From an uncultured Lachnospira sp. (GTDB lineage Bacteria; Bacillota; Clostridia; Lachnospirales; Lachnospiraceae): a stretch of 15,688 nucleotides of DNA. This document shows positions 6,925 to 13,944 of the stretch, in pieces. Each line of letters starts with the position of its first letter. Positions within the stretch are counted from its first letter, which is position 1. The stretch is from positions 1 to 15,688 of the forward strand of contig CAAHEK010000117.1 in the NCBI GenBank assembly GCA_900772425.1, read 5' to 3'. The notes below the pieces were generated by a model. The model saw only the letters and a program-made list of their open reading frames with translations. It had not been told where the DNA came from and searched no databases. The position numbers were made by a program, and so were the translations under genes.

Positions 6925-6953
6925 ATATTAATATAGATATTAAATGATGTCAA
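6925..6953 (-). promoter_or_regulatory. Promoter of the riboswitch-exchanger transcript
   Basis: Minus strand: perfect TTGACA (6953-6948), 17-base spacer, TAATAT (6930-6925). The predicted start (~6918) coincides with the 5' edge of the aptamer, which supports both calls. Confidence 0.75.
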
Positions 6954-6973
6954 TTATTGAATATATTCATATA

Positions 6974-7002
6974 TTGAAAAATACAATTTTCAGACATATA
7001 AT
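6974..7002 (+). promoter_or_regulatory. Promoter of the nitroreductase gene
   Basis: TTGAAA (6974-6979), 17-base spacer, perfect TATAAT (6997-7002). It is divergent from the riboswitch promoter. A perfect 12-base palindrome TGAATATATTCA (6958-6969) sits between the two and could be an operator. Confidence 0.75.
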
Positions 7003-7068
7003 AATGGCAAAATCAAGATTGGTTCAGGAAGACTAAGAACCATTTCAGAATGGAGGTTTATAAAGTAT

Positions 7069-7593
7069 ATGTCAGAAGTATTGGATAATATTAAATCAAG
7101 AAGAAGCGTAAGAAAGTATAAGCCGGATATGGTTCCTCAGGAGATTATTGATAAAATCATAGAGGCAGGTTTATATGCGCCAAACGGAATGAGTTATCAG
7201 AATACAATTATTATAGAGGTTACTGATAAGAAATTGCGTGATGAAATATCAGAAATGAACAGAAAAATTATGGGCAGACCTGAGGGTACAGATCCATTTT
7301 ATGGAGCTCCAGCCATGCTTATAGTACTTGCAAAGAAGGATTATCCAAATGGAGTGTATGACGGAAGTCTTGTTATGGGTAATCTTATGCTTGCAGCGCA
7401 TGACCTTGGAATAGGAAGCTGCTGGATACATCGTGCAAAAGAAGAATTTGAAACAGATTGGGGAAAGAACCTGCTCAAATCTCTTGGCATTGAGGAAGAA
7501 TACGAGGGAATAGGACATTGCGCATTGGGTTATGCAGATGGTGAATATCCTAAAGCACATCCAATCAAGCCAAACAGGGTGTATCATATATAA
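7069..7593 (+). CDS. Nitroreductase-family flavoprotein
   Basis: A 174-residue protein of the FMN-dependent nitroreductase fold. The N-terminal IKSRRSVRKY (residues 8-17) is the FMN-phosphate-binding signature; APNGMSYQ, NLMLAAHDLGIGSCWIHR and GIGHCALGYADG are further family blocks. It should reduce nitro- or quinone-type compounds with NAD(P)H, but the natural substrate cannot be read from sequence. It is at the short end of the family, lacking the insertions of NfsA/NfsB types. The ATG at 7069 has GGAGG at 7052-7056, somewhat distant (12 bases). The 5' leader contains a small TGGTTC/GAACCA hairpin (7020-7042). It is a single-gene unit with its own promoter and terminator. Confidence 0.92.
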   Translation: MSEVLDNIKSRRSVRKYKPDMVPQEIIDKIIEAGLYAPNGMSYQNTIIIEVTDKKLRDEISEMNRKIMGRPEGTDPFYGAPAMLIVLAKKDYPNGVYDGSLVMGNLMLAAHDLGIGSCWIHRAKEEFETDWGKNLLKSLGIEEEYEGIGHCALGYADGEYPKAHPIKPNRVYHI

Positions 7594-7648
7594 TTCAGAA
7601 TTGTTTGGTTTACAATGTCAATCATTTGTATTAAAAATGAAATCACAA

Positions 7649-7807
7649 CTATATACAATTAAGATAGTCAATGAAGCGCTTTACGGTAAGTGAGGCGCTT
7701 TTTTTGTCGCGTATACAGAGAGCAATTGTGCGGTAAGCAGGAACGTTAAGCTCCTTAACCACAATGTCTTTTTGGAAAGAAAGCACGATAATGGAGAAAT
7801 GAACATC
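7649..7807 (-). pseudogene. C-terminal remnant of a LysR-type regulator
   Basis: On the minus strand a frame ending at TAG 7651-7649 encodes KELNVPAYRTIALCIRDKK followed by SASLTVKRFIDYLNCI. This is the typical last strand-helix of a LysR effector-binding domain (Arg-Thr-Ile-x-Leu, then a Lys-rich turn and VKRFIDYL). Only about 50 residues are recognisable. No ATG precedes them, a TGA closes the frame near 7900, and the helix-turn-helix and most of the effector domain are absent. Upstream in the same frame (7893-7808) lies a hydrophobic segment followed by a charged stretch (EFKGRNKEKK) that does not look like LysR and may be chance or a piece of another gene. The remnant probably marks a deletion that removed a regulator once convergent with the nitroreductase gene. 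Confidence 0.7.
7674..7705 (+). terminator. Intrinsic terminator of the nitroreductase gene
   Basis: AAGCGC (7674-7679) pairs with GCGCTT (7695-7700), with seven T (7699-7705). It lies 80 bases after the stop codon and is antisense to codons of the LysR remnant. Confidence 0.75.
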
Positions 7808-7999
7808 CTTTTTCTCTTTGTTTCTTCCTTTAAATTCAATTACTGCAATAATTAGTGCAGCAAGAGAAATTACTACATTTAGAATAGTATTGAAAAATCA
7901 CATATTTCTAATTCTTTAGATAGTAATACATCATATAATATGAAAATATTTAAAAATCATTATGTCGAGATGTGTTCACAGACAAATCCTAAAATAAAC

Positions 8000-8029
8000 T
8001 TGCTATTATTCATGCTAATAGACTACAAT
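8000..8029 (+). promoter_or_regulatory. Candidate promoter of the SLC13-type permease
   Basis: TTGCTA (8000-8005), 18-base spacer, TACAAT (8024-8029). It would give a ~135-base untranslated leader. This is the best match in the gap, but neither hexamer is perfect. Confidence 0.4.
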
Positions 8030-8101
8030 AAACAACAGCCATATTAAATAATAAAATAAACAGCCAAACATACAAGATAGTAAACAACATACATATTAAA
8101 A
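8029..8101 (+). repeat. Imperfect 20-base direct repeat in the permease leader
   Basis: TAAACAACA-gc-CATATTAAA (8029-8048) recurs as TAAACAACA-ta-CATATTAAA (8081-8100), 18 of 20 identical, 52 bases apart; a shorter TAAACAGCC lies between them. It could be paired regulator sites or a small duplication. Confidence 0.6.
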
Positions 8102-8172
8102 AATAACATGGCAAACTTAATTAAACACAATCCATAACCATAATTAACAGGTAGAAGGCAGTACATATTATC

Positions 8173-9435
8173 ATGAATACTTATACAGGTAATAATAAAA
8201 ACAGGAATAACAAAAACGTCTGTAAGAATAACGAAAATATTAATAGCAATATTGAAAACATCAGTAATGACACAGCTGCCCCAATATTTATAAACATAAT
8301 CGCATTTATAAAAAAGGAGGCAGTATTAAGCATAGCAATAGTGCTTGCAGTATTGTCTATGTTTGTGATAAGACCTGACAGGGAATATATATCGTATATT
8401 GATTTCAGAACACTTGCGATACTTTTCTGTCTTATGACGATAGTTGCAAGCTTCAGGCAGATTGGTGCATTTGATATGCTGGCACGCAAAATGCTTCAGA
8501 AAATGGGGAGTATAACAGGGATTGTAATGGTTCTTGTATTAATGTGTTTCTTTACTTCAATGTTTATAACCAATGATGTTGCACTTATAACATTTGTGCC
8601 TCTTGCGATTATAGTACTCGGAAAAATGGAAAAGGATATAATGATTACATGTGTTGTTATGCAGACTATAGCGGCCAATCTTGGAAGTATGCTGACACCG
8701 ATAGGCAATCCACAGAATTTATTTTTATACGGTAAGGCAGAACAGGCAGTAAATATGGGAATCGGAGAATTTATAATGCTTATGCTTCCATATAGTCTGG
8801 TATCTTTGGTACTGCTTATAATATGGATTGTTATTTCAGGTAGAAAATGGAGCAGACATAAGAACTCATCTGCTAAAGATAACAGGCCGGGAACAGCGGT
8901 AAATGTAATAAAACCCTGCTGCAAAGAGTACATGATAGTCTATGGAATATTGTTTATAATAAGCCTGCTGGCAGTTGCACATAAAATACATTATATAATT
9001 CCATTTATACTGGTGCTTATATATTCAATCGTGCGAAACAGAAAAGTATTAAAGAAAGTAGACTATTCGTTACTTGCGACATTTGTTGCATTATTCATAT
9101 TTATCGGAAATCTTGGAAGAATTTCAGAATTTGCTGAGTTCCTTAAGAATTTTATGAATGGTAAAGAAATGTACACAGCGATAGCGGCGAGCCAGGTTAT
9201 GAGTAATGTGCCTGCGGCAGTACTGCTTGAACAGTTTACAGACAACACTAATGCACTAATTATCGGAACTAATCTTGGAGGACTTGGAACATTAATAGCA
9301 TCCATGGCGAGCCTTATAAGTTTCAAGTACATTGCAAGAGAAAATGAGTCTGCCAAGGCAAAGTATCTTGGAATATTTACACTTGCTAATGTAGTGTTCC
9401 TTGTATTGCTTGTTGCGGTATATGTATTAATATGA
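8173..9435 (+). CDS. SLC13/ArsB-NhaD-type membrane permease
   Basis: A 420-residue polytopic protein of the anion-transporter (IT) superfamily, with about ten helices. The tell-tale elements are FITNDVALITFVPLA in the first half, TPIGNPQNLFLY (the re-entrant TPxGNPxN loop) and a second-half repeat with MSNVPAAVLL and GTNLGGLGTLIASMASL. These place it with SLC13/CitMHS/NhaD-like carriers of di- or tricarboxylates or other anions; the substrate is not readable. An N-terminal extension before the first helix (~residue 50) is strikingly Asn-rich: 14 of the first 32 residues. The start at 8173 is the only ATG compatible with the frame (an in-frame TAG lies 18 bases upstream), but its ribosome site is weak. 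An AAGGAGG inside the gene (8313-8319) has no start codon at useful distance. Confidence 0.88.
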   Translation: MNTYTGNNKNRNNKNVCKNNENINSNIENISNDTAAPIFINIIAFIKKEAVLSIAIVLAVLSMFVIRPDREYISYIDFRTLAILFCLMTIVASFRQIGAFDMLARKMLQKMGSITGIVMVLVLMCFFTSMFITNDVALITFVPLAIIVLGKMEKDIMITCVVMQTIAANLGSMLTPIGNPQNLFLYGKAEQAVNMGIGEFIMLMLPYSLVSLVLLIIWIVISGRKWSRHKNSSAKDNRPGTAVNVIKPCCKEYMIVYGILFIISLLAVAHKIHYIIPFILVLIYSIVRNRKVLKKVDYSLLATFVALFIFIGNLGRISEFAEFLKNFMNGKEMYTAIAASQVMSNVPAAVLLEQFTDNTNALIIGTNLGGLGTLIASMASLISFKYIARENESAKAKYLGIFTLANVVFLVLLVAVYVLI

Positions 9436-9534
9436 TTATTTGATTTTTGCAGGATAGAAAAAAGAACATCATAATAACATAAGAAAGGAAATGCGTGATA
9501 GTTAAACTACTGATTATCATCACACAAAGAAATA

Positions 9535-9804
9535 ATGAAAGTAATATATATTTATTTAATAATCATTAATGTAATAACCTTTGCAGCCTATGCCATTGAT
9601 AAATGGAAAGCCGTTCATGGCAAATGGAGAATAAAAGAAGCGACACTTCTGGTTCTGGCATTTATCGGAGGCTCAGTTGGGGGACTTATCTCAATGTATT
9701 TATTCAGACATAAAATCAGGAAGTGGTATTTTAAGTACACACTTCCTGTAATGCTGATATTACACATTTTACTTTTGTTTGCTGTCGGAAAATGGCTGGC
9801 ATAG
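9535..9804 (+). CDS. DUF1294 small membrane protein
   Basis: An 89-residue protein with three hydrophobic segments (about residues 3-19, 37-56 and 69-86). It has the DUF1294 pattern: a DKWKA motif after the first helix, WRIKEATLLVLAFIGGSVGGLISMYLFRHK in the middle, and KWYF. Function is unknown. It begins 99 bases after the permease stop. The ribosome site is poor (AAAGAAAT); a better AAAGGA (9484-9489) serves only a 4-residue frame (MRDS) from 9491. Whether it shares the permease transcript is unclear because no terminator or promoter is evident in the gap. A strong terminator follows. Confidence 0.88.
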   Translation: MKVIYIYLIIINVITFAAYAIDKWKAVHGKWRIKEATLLVLAFIGGSVGGLISMYLFRHKIRKWYFKYTLPVMLILHILLLFAVGKWLA

Positions 9805-9845
9805 GGGAAGATAATAATCAGGATATAAATAATAATTGATTTATT

Positions 9846-9896
9846 AAAATAGTTGTACTATCATCTAATTTAGATGTAGGTACAACTATTTTTTTT
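9846..9896 (+). terminator. Strong terminator, also a long palindrome upstream of marR
   Basis: A perfect 13-base outer stem (AAAATAGTTGTAC, 9846-9858, with the strand 9880-9892) and an inner CATCTA/TAGATG stem (9862-9867, 9871-9876). The right side merges into a run of eight T (9889-9896). It ends the permease/DUF1294 unit. The symmetry TAGTTGTAC...GTACAACTA also resembles a dyad operator, which is inference only. Confidence 0.88.
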
Positions 9897-9939
9897 AAAA
9901 CTAAGAAAATGCACATCTGAATATTCATTTTTCTTATAG

Positions 9940-9967
9940 AAAGATTATTACAGAAAGATTATTACAG
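9940..9967 (+). repeat. Perfect tandem duplication of a 14-base unit upstream of marR
   Basis: AAAGATTATTACAG occurs at 9940-9953 and immediately again at 9954-9967. A decayed third version (GAAATTGTTATTGCAG) follows. All lie within the 70 bases before the MarR start codon. Confidence 0.85.
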
Positions 9968-10009
9968 GGAAATTGTTATTGCAGGAAAATACAGAAAACG
10001 GAGGCACAT

Positions 10010-10480
10010 ATGGACGTAACAGAAAGAAAAATCACAAAGATTGCAAGAGAAGTAAGTAAGTTTACTGTGCAGACCATGAAGGATGAAGGAATTGGTACAG
10101 CAGAATTTGACTTTATACATCTGGTGAGACATAATCCGGGAATCACACAGACAGAGGTAAGAGATAGGTTAAAGATAGATAAGGGAGCTGCGGCAAGAAG
10201 AGCTTCCAGCCTTGAAGCTAAGGGGTATTTGGAAAGAAAGCCTAATCCACAGGACGGAAGAAGCCAGCTTTTGTATGCAACTCCTAAGGCTGAGAGCCTG
10301 AAGCAGTCCAAGGCTAATATAGAGAGTGTTTTTTATGAATGGCTGTTAAGTGAACTTCCGGAGGCTGAGAAACAAAGCTTTTGTGATACATTAGATAAAT
10401 TATACTGGAAATCCAAGAATGAAAGACGTGCAGGATTTTCAACAATTACTAAGATTATAGAAGGTGAAAATAATGGATAA
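10010..10480 (+). CDS. MarR-family transcriptional regulator
   Basis: A 156-residue winged-helix regulator. Residues ~30-100 carry the MarR core: a helix pair (FDFIHLVRHNPGITQTEVRDRL), recognition helix (KGAAARRASSLEAKGYLERK) and wing with the family pattern NPQDGRSQLLYATPKA. N- and C-terminal helices would form the dimer. The start is set by CGGAGG (9999-10004) 5 bases before ATG 10010. The stop overlaps the start of the following exporter subunit by 8 bases, so it is co-translated with the exporter and very probably its local, ligand-released repressor. I find no convincing -35/-10 pair in the 110 bases upstream. The 14-base tandem repeat and the TAGTTGTAC palindrome are candidate operator material. 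Confidence 0.93.
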   Translation: MDVTERKITKIAREVSKFTVQTMKDEGIGTAEFDFIHLVRHNPGITQTEVRDRLKIDKGAAARRASSLEAKGYLERKPNPQDGRSQLLYATPKAESLKQSKANIESVFYEWLLSELPEAEKQSFCDTLDKLYWKSKNERRAGFSTITKIIEGENNG

Positions 10481-12146
10481 TTTTAAGAACAAAACATTTC
10501 GCGCAGATAAAATATTATCGTATTTTAAATGTGAATGGAAAGTGCTTGTAATTATCACAATATCAGGTCTTATATATAATATAGGCAGAATGTTTGAACC
10601 ATGGTTTGAAGGAAAAATGGCAGGCTGCCTTATTGACATACTTGACGGAAATAAGACATTTGCAGATATGCTGGTTATTGTCGGTGCATATGTTATTTCG
10701 ATAATTATCATGCAGGTTTTAAGATATTTCAAGAGATTTTATGTAAGAAGATTTGCTAATAATGTAAACAGAAGCATGAAAAAAATCCTCTATGGAAGTC
10801 TTGTTAATCAAAGCAGAACCGGGCTTCAGGAGGAAGGCACAGGAAATATAATGACAAAGGCAATACTTGATGTAGATGACTGTGCAGAGGGAATGAGAAA
10901 ATTCACAACAGAAATATTTGATACAGGTGTAGTTCTTATAGCATACGCAGCGATGCTTTTTTACTATGACTGGCGGCTTGCACTTATATGTATGATTTTC
11001 TCTCCTATTTCTTACATAATTGCTGAAAAGATGAAGGTTATCATACAAAGAACCGGTGCGGCCTATAAGGAACAGTCGGGAATATTGAGTGCCAATACAC
11101 TTGACAGGGCTGCTAATGCGATAACATACAGAGTTTTCGGAAGAGAAAAGGAAAGACAGGAGGCATATGAAACTACACTTTCTGCATATGAAAAGTCAGC
11201 GGTTAAGGCTGATATATGGAATTCTTCAATGCCACCGGTTTACAATGTAATTTCCATGGCAGGAGTTATCTTTATTATTTATTTTGGTGGGAAAAATGTT
11301 CTCCAGACCGGTTGGAAAAGCTGGGATATAGCAGCCTTTACAACATTTATCTCATGTTTTGCAAAGCTTTCGAAGAAGTCTTCAAGTGCTGCCAAGTTAT
11401 TTAATGCGGTACATAAGGCGCAGGTTTCGTGGAAAAGAATACGTCCTCTTATGAAAGTTGTTGATAATAAGGAGGACAACAATACATACAACATAGAAAA
11501 TGTAGAAGTGTCACATCTTAATTTTGCATATCCGGGAGGAAAGAATATTATAAATGATTTGACATTTTCTGCGAAGAAAGGCCAGATAATAGGTGTTACA
11601 GGTCCTGTTGCATGTGGTAAATCCACATTGGGGAAAGTATTTTTATGTGAATATCCGTATGAAGGTGATATACAAATTGACGGAAAAGCATTAAAGGATA
11701 TAGATAAGATAAAAAGGTCAGGAATGGTGGGATACCTCGGACATGACCCTGAATTATTTAATGATACGGTAGAGAACAATATACTTCTTGGAAGCGAATA
11801 TGATGCGAAGAAGTATTTGAAAATGGTATGCCTTGATAAAGAGGTCGAGGAAATGGAAGACGGAATAAATACCCTCATCGGCAACGGTGGTGTGAGATTA
11901 TCAGGCGGACAGGCACAGAGGCTTGCACTTGCAAGAACATTATGCCATAAGAGACCGTTGATGATTTTAGATGATCCATTTTCAGCTCTGGACAAAGACA
12001 CAGAGAAGGAAATATATGAAAATCTTAGGCAGATGGCAAAAGACAACATAATTATTTTAATATCACACCGATTGTATATGTTCCCTGATATGGATAAGGT
12101 AATCTGGTTAGACAGTAATGGTGCGGCAAGTATCGGAACAGATTAA
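10473..12146 (+). CDS. ABC exporter half-transporter, subunit with degenerate ATP site
   Basis: A 557-residue type IV (MDR-like) half-transporter: six helices in residues ~20-310, then a nucleotide-binding domain. Walker A is GPVACGKST (377-385; Ala where the second Gly is usual). The Q-loop position is His 424 (YLGHDPELF). The signature is canonical LSGGQ (476-480). Walker B ILDDPFSALD has Asp 501 instead of the catalytic Glu. The switch His is in ISHR. A weak Walker B together with an intact signature is the pattern of the TM287-like partner in heterodimeric exporters, whose own site binds ATP but hydrolyses poorly. The start at 10473 is chosen for AGAAGGTG (10459-10466) just upstream; a GTG at 10464 is also in frame. 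It overlaps marR by 8 bases and is followed by its partner 13 bases later. Substrate, probably a drug or peptide, is not readable. Confidence 0.93.
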   Translation: MDNFKNKTFRADKILSYFKCEWKVLVIITISGLIYNIGRMFEPWFEGKMAGCLIDILDGNKTFADMLVIVGAYVISIIIMQVLRYFKRFYVRRFANNVNRSMKKILYGSLVNQSRTGLQEEGTGNIMTKAILDVDDCAEGMRKFTTEIFDTGVVLIAYAAMLFYYDWRLALICMIFSPISYIIAEKMKVIIQRTGAAYKEQSGILSANTLDRAANAITYRVFGREKERQEAYETTLSAYEKSAVKADIWNSSMPPVYNVISMAGVIFIIYFGGKNVLQTGWKSWDIAAFTTFISCFAKLSKKSSSAAKLFNAVHKAQVSWKRIRPLMKVVDNKEDNNTYNIENVEVSHLNFAYPGGKNIINDLTFSAKKGQIIGVTGPVACGKSTLGKVFLCEYPYEGDIQIDGKALKDIDKIKRSGMVGYLGHDPELFNDTVENNILLGSEYDAKKYLKMVCLDKEVEEMEDGINTLIGNGGVRLSGGQAQRLALARTLCHKRPLMILDDPFSALDKDTEKEIYENLRQMAKDNIIILISHRLYMFPDMDKVIWLDSNGAASIGTD

Positions 12147-12159
12147 GGAGACGTTAGAG

Positions 12160-13809
12160 ATGAAAAATAATGATCATGTTAGTTGTGTTATATTTAATGC
12201 TGTAAAACAATATAAGCTGATTTCTTTTGGAATTATAGTTTCTGTGTGTGGAGCAATAATAACCTCATTAATTCCACCATTGATTCTTGCTGATATTATT
12301 GATGAACTCACTGCCGGAAACAGTCTGACATTTTCAATGATAATGATGTATTTTGGAATGTTATTTATTACAGGAGTACTTGAGGCTTTAAGAGAGGGAA
12401 TTCTGACCGTGTTTGGACAAAAGATAACACATTCATTACGAAGCGGTCTGATGGATAAGTTCACAAGGCTGACAGCAGAGGAATTAAATAAACAGGAACC
12501 GGGAAAGCTTGTTTCAAGATTTGTAGGAGATGTAGATACAGTAGAAAATCTTTTTACATCGGGAATTATAAGTATGTTTGCCGATGCATGCAGGATTATA
12601 AGCATTCTTGTAGTTATATGGTTTAAGAACAGAGGTCTTGCGATTGTATTTATCATTGTGCTTCCATTCCTTTTCATATTTACAAGACATGTACAGAAGA
12701 ATATGTTAAAGGCTCAGATTGATAACAGACGTGCTGTTGGAAGGGCATCAGGACACGTACCTGAGACATTACATAACATAAGGACAATACATTGCCTTAA
12801 TAAAGAAAAATATATGGAAAAAAGATATGATGAATATATCGGGGAAAGTTATCGTGCAATGGAAAGAACCAATTTTTACGATGCAATATACTCACCGGTT
12901 ATACTTATATTTAATGCAGTAGTTGTTGCGGCTGTAATGCTTCTGTCAGCTTCAGGGAATGCTAAGGTATTGGTGCTGTTTGGAATGTCAGCAGGAACAG
13001 CGGTTGCCGTAATGAATTACATAGGACAGATATTTACACCTGTTGAAAGTCTCGGAATGGAAATTCAGACAATACAGTCTGCAATAGCAGGAATACATAG
13101 AATTAATGAATTTTACGAGCTGCCTGAACTTAAAAAAGATAGTGATAATAAGCCGGAAAATGTTGTAAAATCCAGTGCTTCGGATACATTTGTTGAATTA
13201 AAGGATGTAGTGTTTGGCTATGATGAACATGTAGTGCTTAACCATGTGAATATAAGTGTAAAGAAGGGTGAACAGGTTACGCTTTCAGGACGAACAGGAG
13301 CCGGAAAAAGTACAATTTTCAAACTCTTGTTGGGATTATATGAGCCTGATGAAGGTGAGGTGATAATTGCCGGAAAAAGAGCATTTAATATACAGCCTGA
13401 AGAGAAAAGAAAGCTTTTTGGATATGTGGAGCAGTCATTTCACATGGTTCCTGGTTCTGTAAAAGACCAGATAACCTTATATGATGATTCAATAAGTGAT
13501 GACATGGTAGAAAAAATTATAGAAATTACGGGACTTAAGGAAGCTGTTGAGAGTCTGGATAAGGGTTATGATACGGAATGTGTTCCGGAGATTTTCTCAC
13601 AGGGACAGTGGCAGTTATTGTCAATTGCAAGAGCAGCCGTGTCAGAGCCACAATTATTACTGCTTGACGAAATAACAGCCAATCTTGATGCTGATACAGA
13701 AAAGAAAGTGCTTACAGCGTTAAAGAAGGTGTCAGAAAAAAGAACGGTTATTTCAATATCACACAGAATGTCAGCAGAATTAGGCAGGATAATCCCTATA
13801 AGAAATTGA
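12160..13809 (+). CDS. ABC exporter half-transporter, catalytic partner
   Basis: A 549-residue half-transporter with six N-terminal helices and a nucleotide-binding domain. Walker A is GRTGAGKST (377-385), the Q-loop Gln is in YVEQSF, and the signature is degenerate FSQGQ (479-483). Walker B LLLLDEITANLD has the catalytic Glu 504, and the switch His is in ISISHR. It complements the upstream subunit exactly: its Walker A/B pairs with the partner LSGGQ to form the active site. The start is ATG 12160, with AAGGAG (12145-12150) overlapping the previous stop; an ATG at 12118 lies inside the upstream gene and lacks a site. The protein stops soon after the H-loop (GRIIPIRN), lacking the usual C-terminal tail; this may be normal for the subfamily. 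The -35 of the next promoter overlaps its stop codon. Confidence 0.93.
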   Translation: MKNNDHVSCVIFNAVKQYKLISFGIIVSVCGAIITSLIPPLILADIIDELTAGNSLTFSMIMMYFGMLFITGVLEALREGILTVFGQKITHSLRSGLMDKFTRLTAEELNKQEPGKLVSRFVGDVDTVENLFTSGIISMFADACRIISILVVIWFKNRGLAIVFIIVLPFLFIFTRHVQKNMLKAQIDNRRAVGRASGHVPETLHNIRTIHCLNKEKYMEKRYDEYIGESYRAMERTNFYDAIYSPVILIFNAVVVAAVMLLSASGNAKVLVLFGMSAGTAVAVMNYIGQIFTPVESLGMEIQTIQSAIAGIHRINEFYELPELKKDSDNKPENVVKSSASDTFVELKDVVFGYDEHVVLNHVNISVKKGEQVTLSGRTGAGKSTIFKLLLGLYEPDEGEVIIAGKRAFNIQPEEKRKLFGYVEQSFHMVPGSVKDQITLYDDSISDDMVEKIIEITGLKEAVESLDKGYDTECVPEIFSQGQWQLLSIARAAVSEPQLLLLDEITANLDADTEKKVLTALKKVSEKRTVISISHRMSAELGRIIPIRN

Positions 13810-13833
13810 CATTTTAACAGGGGTGGTTATAAA
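13806..13833 (+). promoter_or_regulatory. Promoter of the lipoprotein-sensor operon
   Basis: Perfect TTGACA (13806-13811), 16-base spacer, TATAAA (13828-13833). The -35 contains the TGA stop of the exporter gene. The predicted leader is ~105 bases. No terminator is visible between the exporter and this promoter, so read-through from the exporter operon is possible. Confidence 0.65.
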
Positions 13834-13839
13834 ATATAG

Positions 13840-13935
13840 ATGGTACGATTTGTACAGGCGGATATTGAATCTGCCGTAGGAATAATCCGGTATTTATCAA
13901 TATGTTTGTCCAGTATTGTTAATCCCGGAAGATAG
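13840..13935 (+). CDS. Possible 31-codon ORF in the leader of the lipoprotein gene
   Basis: The ATG at 13840 opens 31 codons (MVRFVQADIESAVGII...) ending at TAG 13935, 9 bases before the lipoprotein start; the stop overlaps that gene's AGGAGAG site. Its own ribosome site is poor (GGGGTGG at long spacing), and the predicted transcript starts almost at its ATG. It may be an upstream regulatory ORF, a gene remnant, or chance. I recognise no family. Confidence 0.25.
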   Translation: MVRFVQADIESAVGIIRYLSICLSSIVNPGR

Positions 13936-13944
13936 GAGAGTAGA

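Larger units (their letters stand above)
7894..8172 (+). other. A-rich non-coding leader before the SLC13-type permease
   Basis: No gene is supported here. The stretch is strongly A-rich on the plus strand and holds one promoter candidate and an imperfect direct repeat (both listed separately). Just before the ATG at 8173 only a weak GAAGG (8154-8158) at long spacing is seen. Confidence 0.6.

Noticed and set aside
8313..8330. Internal AAGGAGG as the ribosome site of a shorter permease start
   Set aside because: No in-frame ATG, GTG or TTG lies 4-12 bases downstream; it simply encodes Lys-Lys-Glu-Ala.
9484..9505. AAAGGA plus ATG at 9491 as the start of the DUF1294 gene
   Set aside because: That frame ends after four codons (MRDS) and is not in frame with the DUF1294 protein.
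9495..9526. GTGAT...ATCAC hairpin between the permease and DUF1294 genes
   Set aside because: Only five outer pairs with a long loop and no T-run; no basis for calling a regulator or terminator.
11279..12049. 256-codon open frame on the minus strand
   Set aside because: Antisense to the nucleotide-binding domain of the first exporter subunit. Ser/Pro/Leu-rich composition typical of a shadow frame, with no ribosome site and no family pattern.
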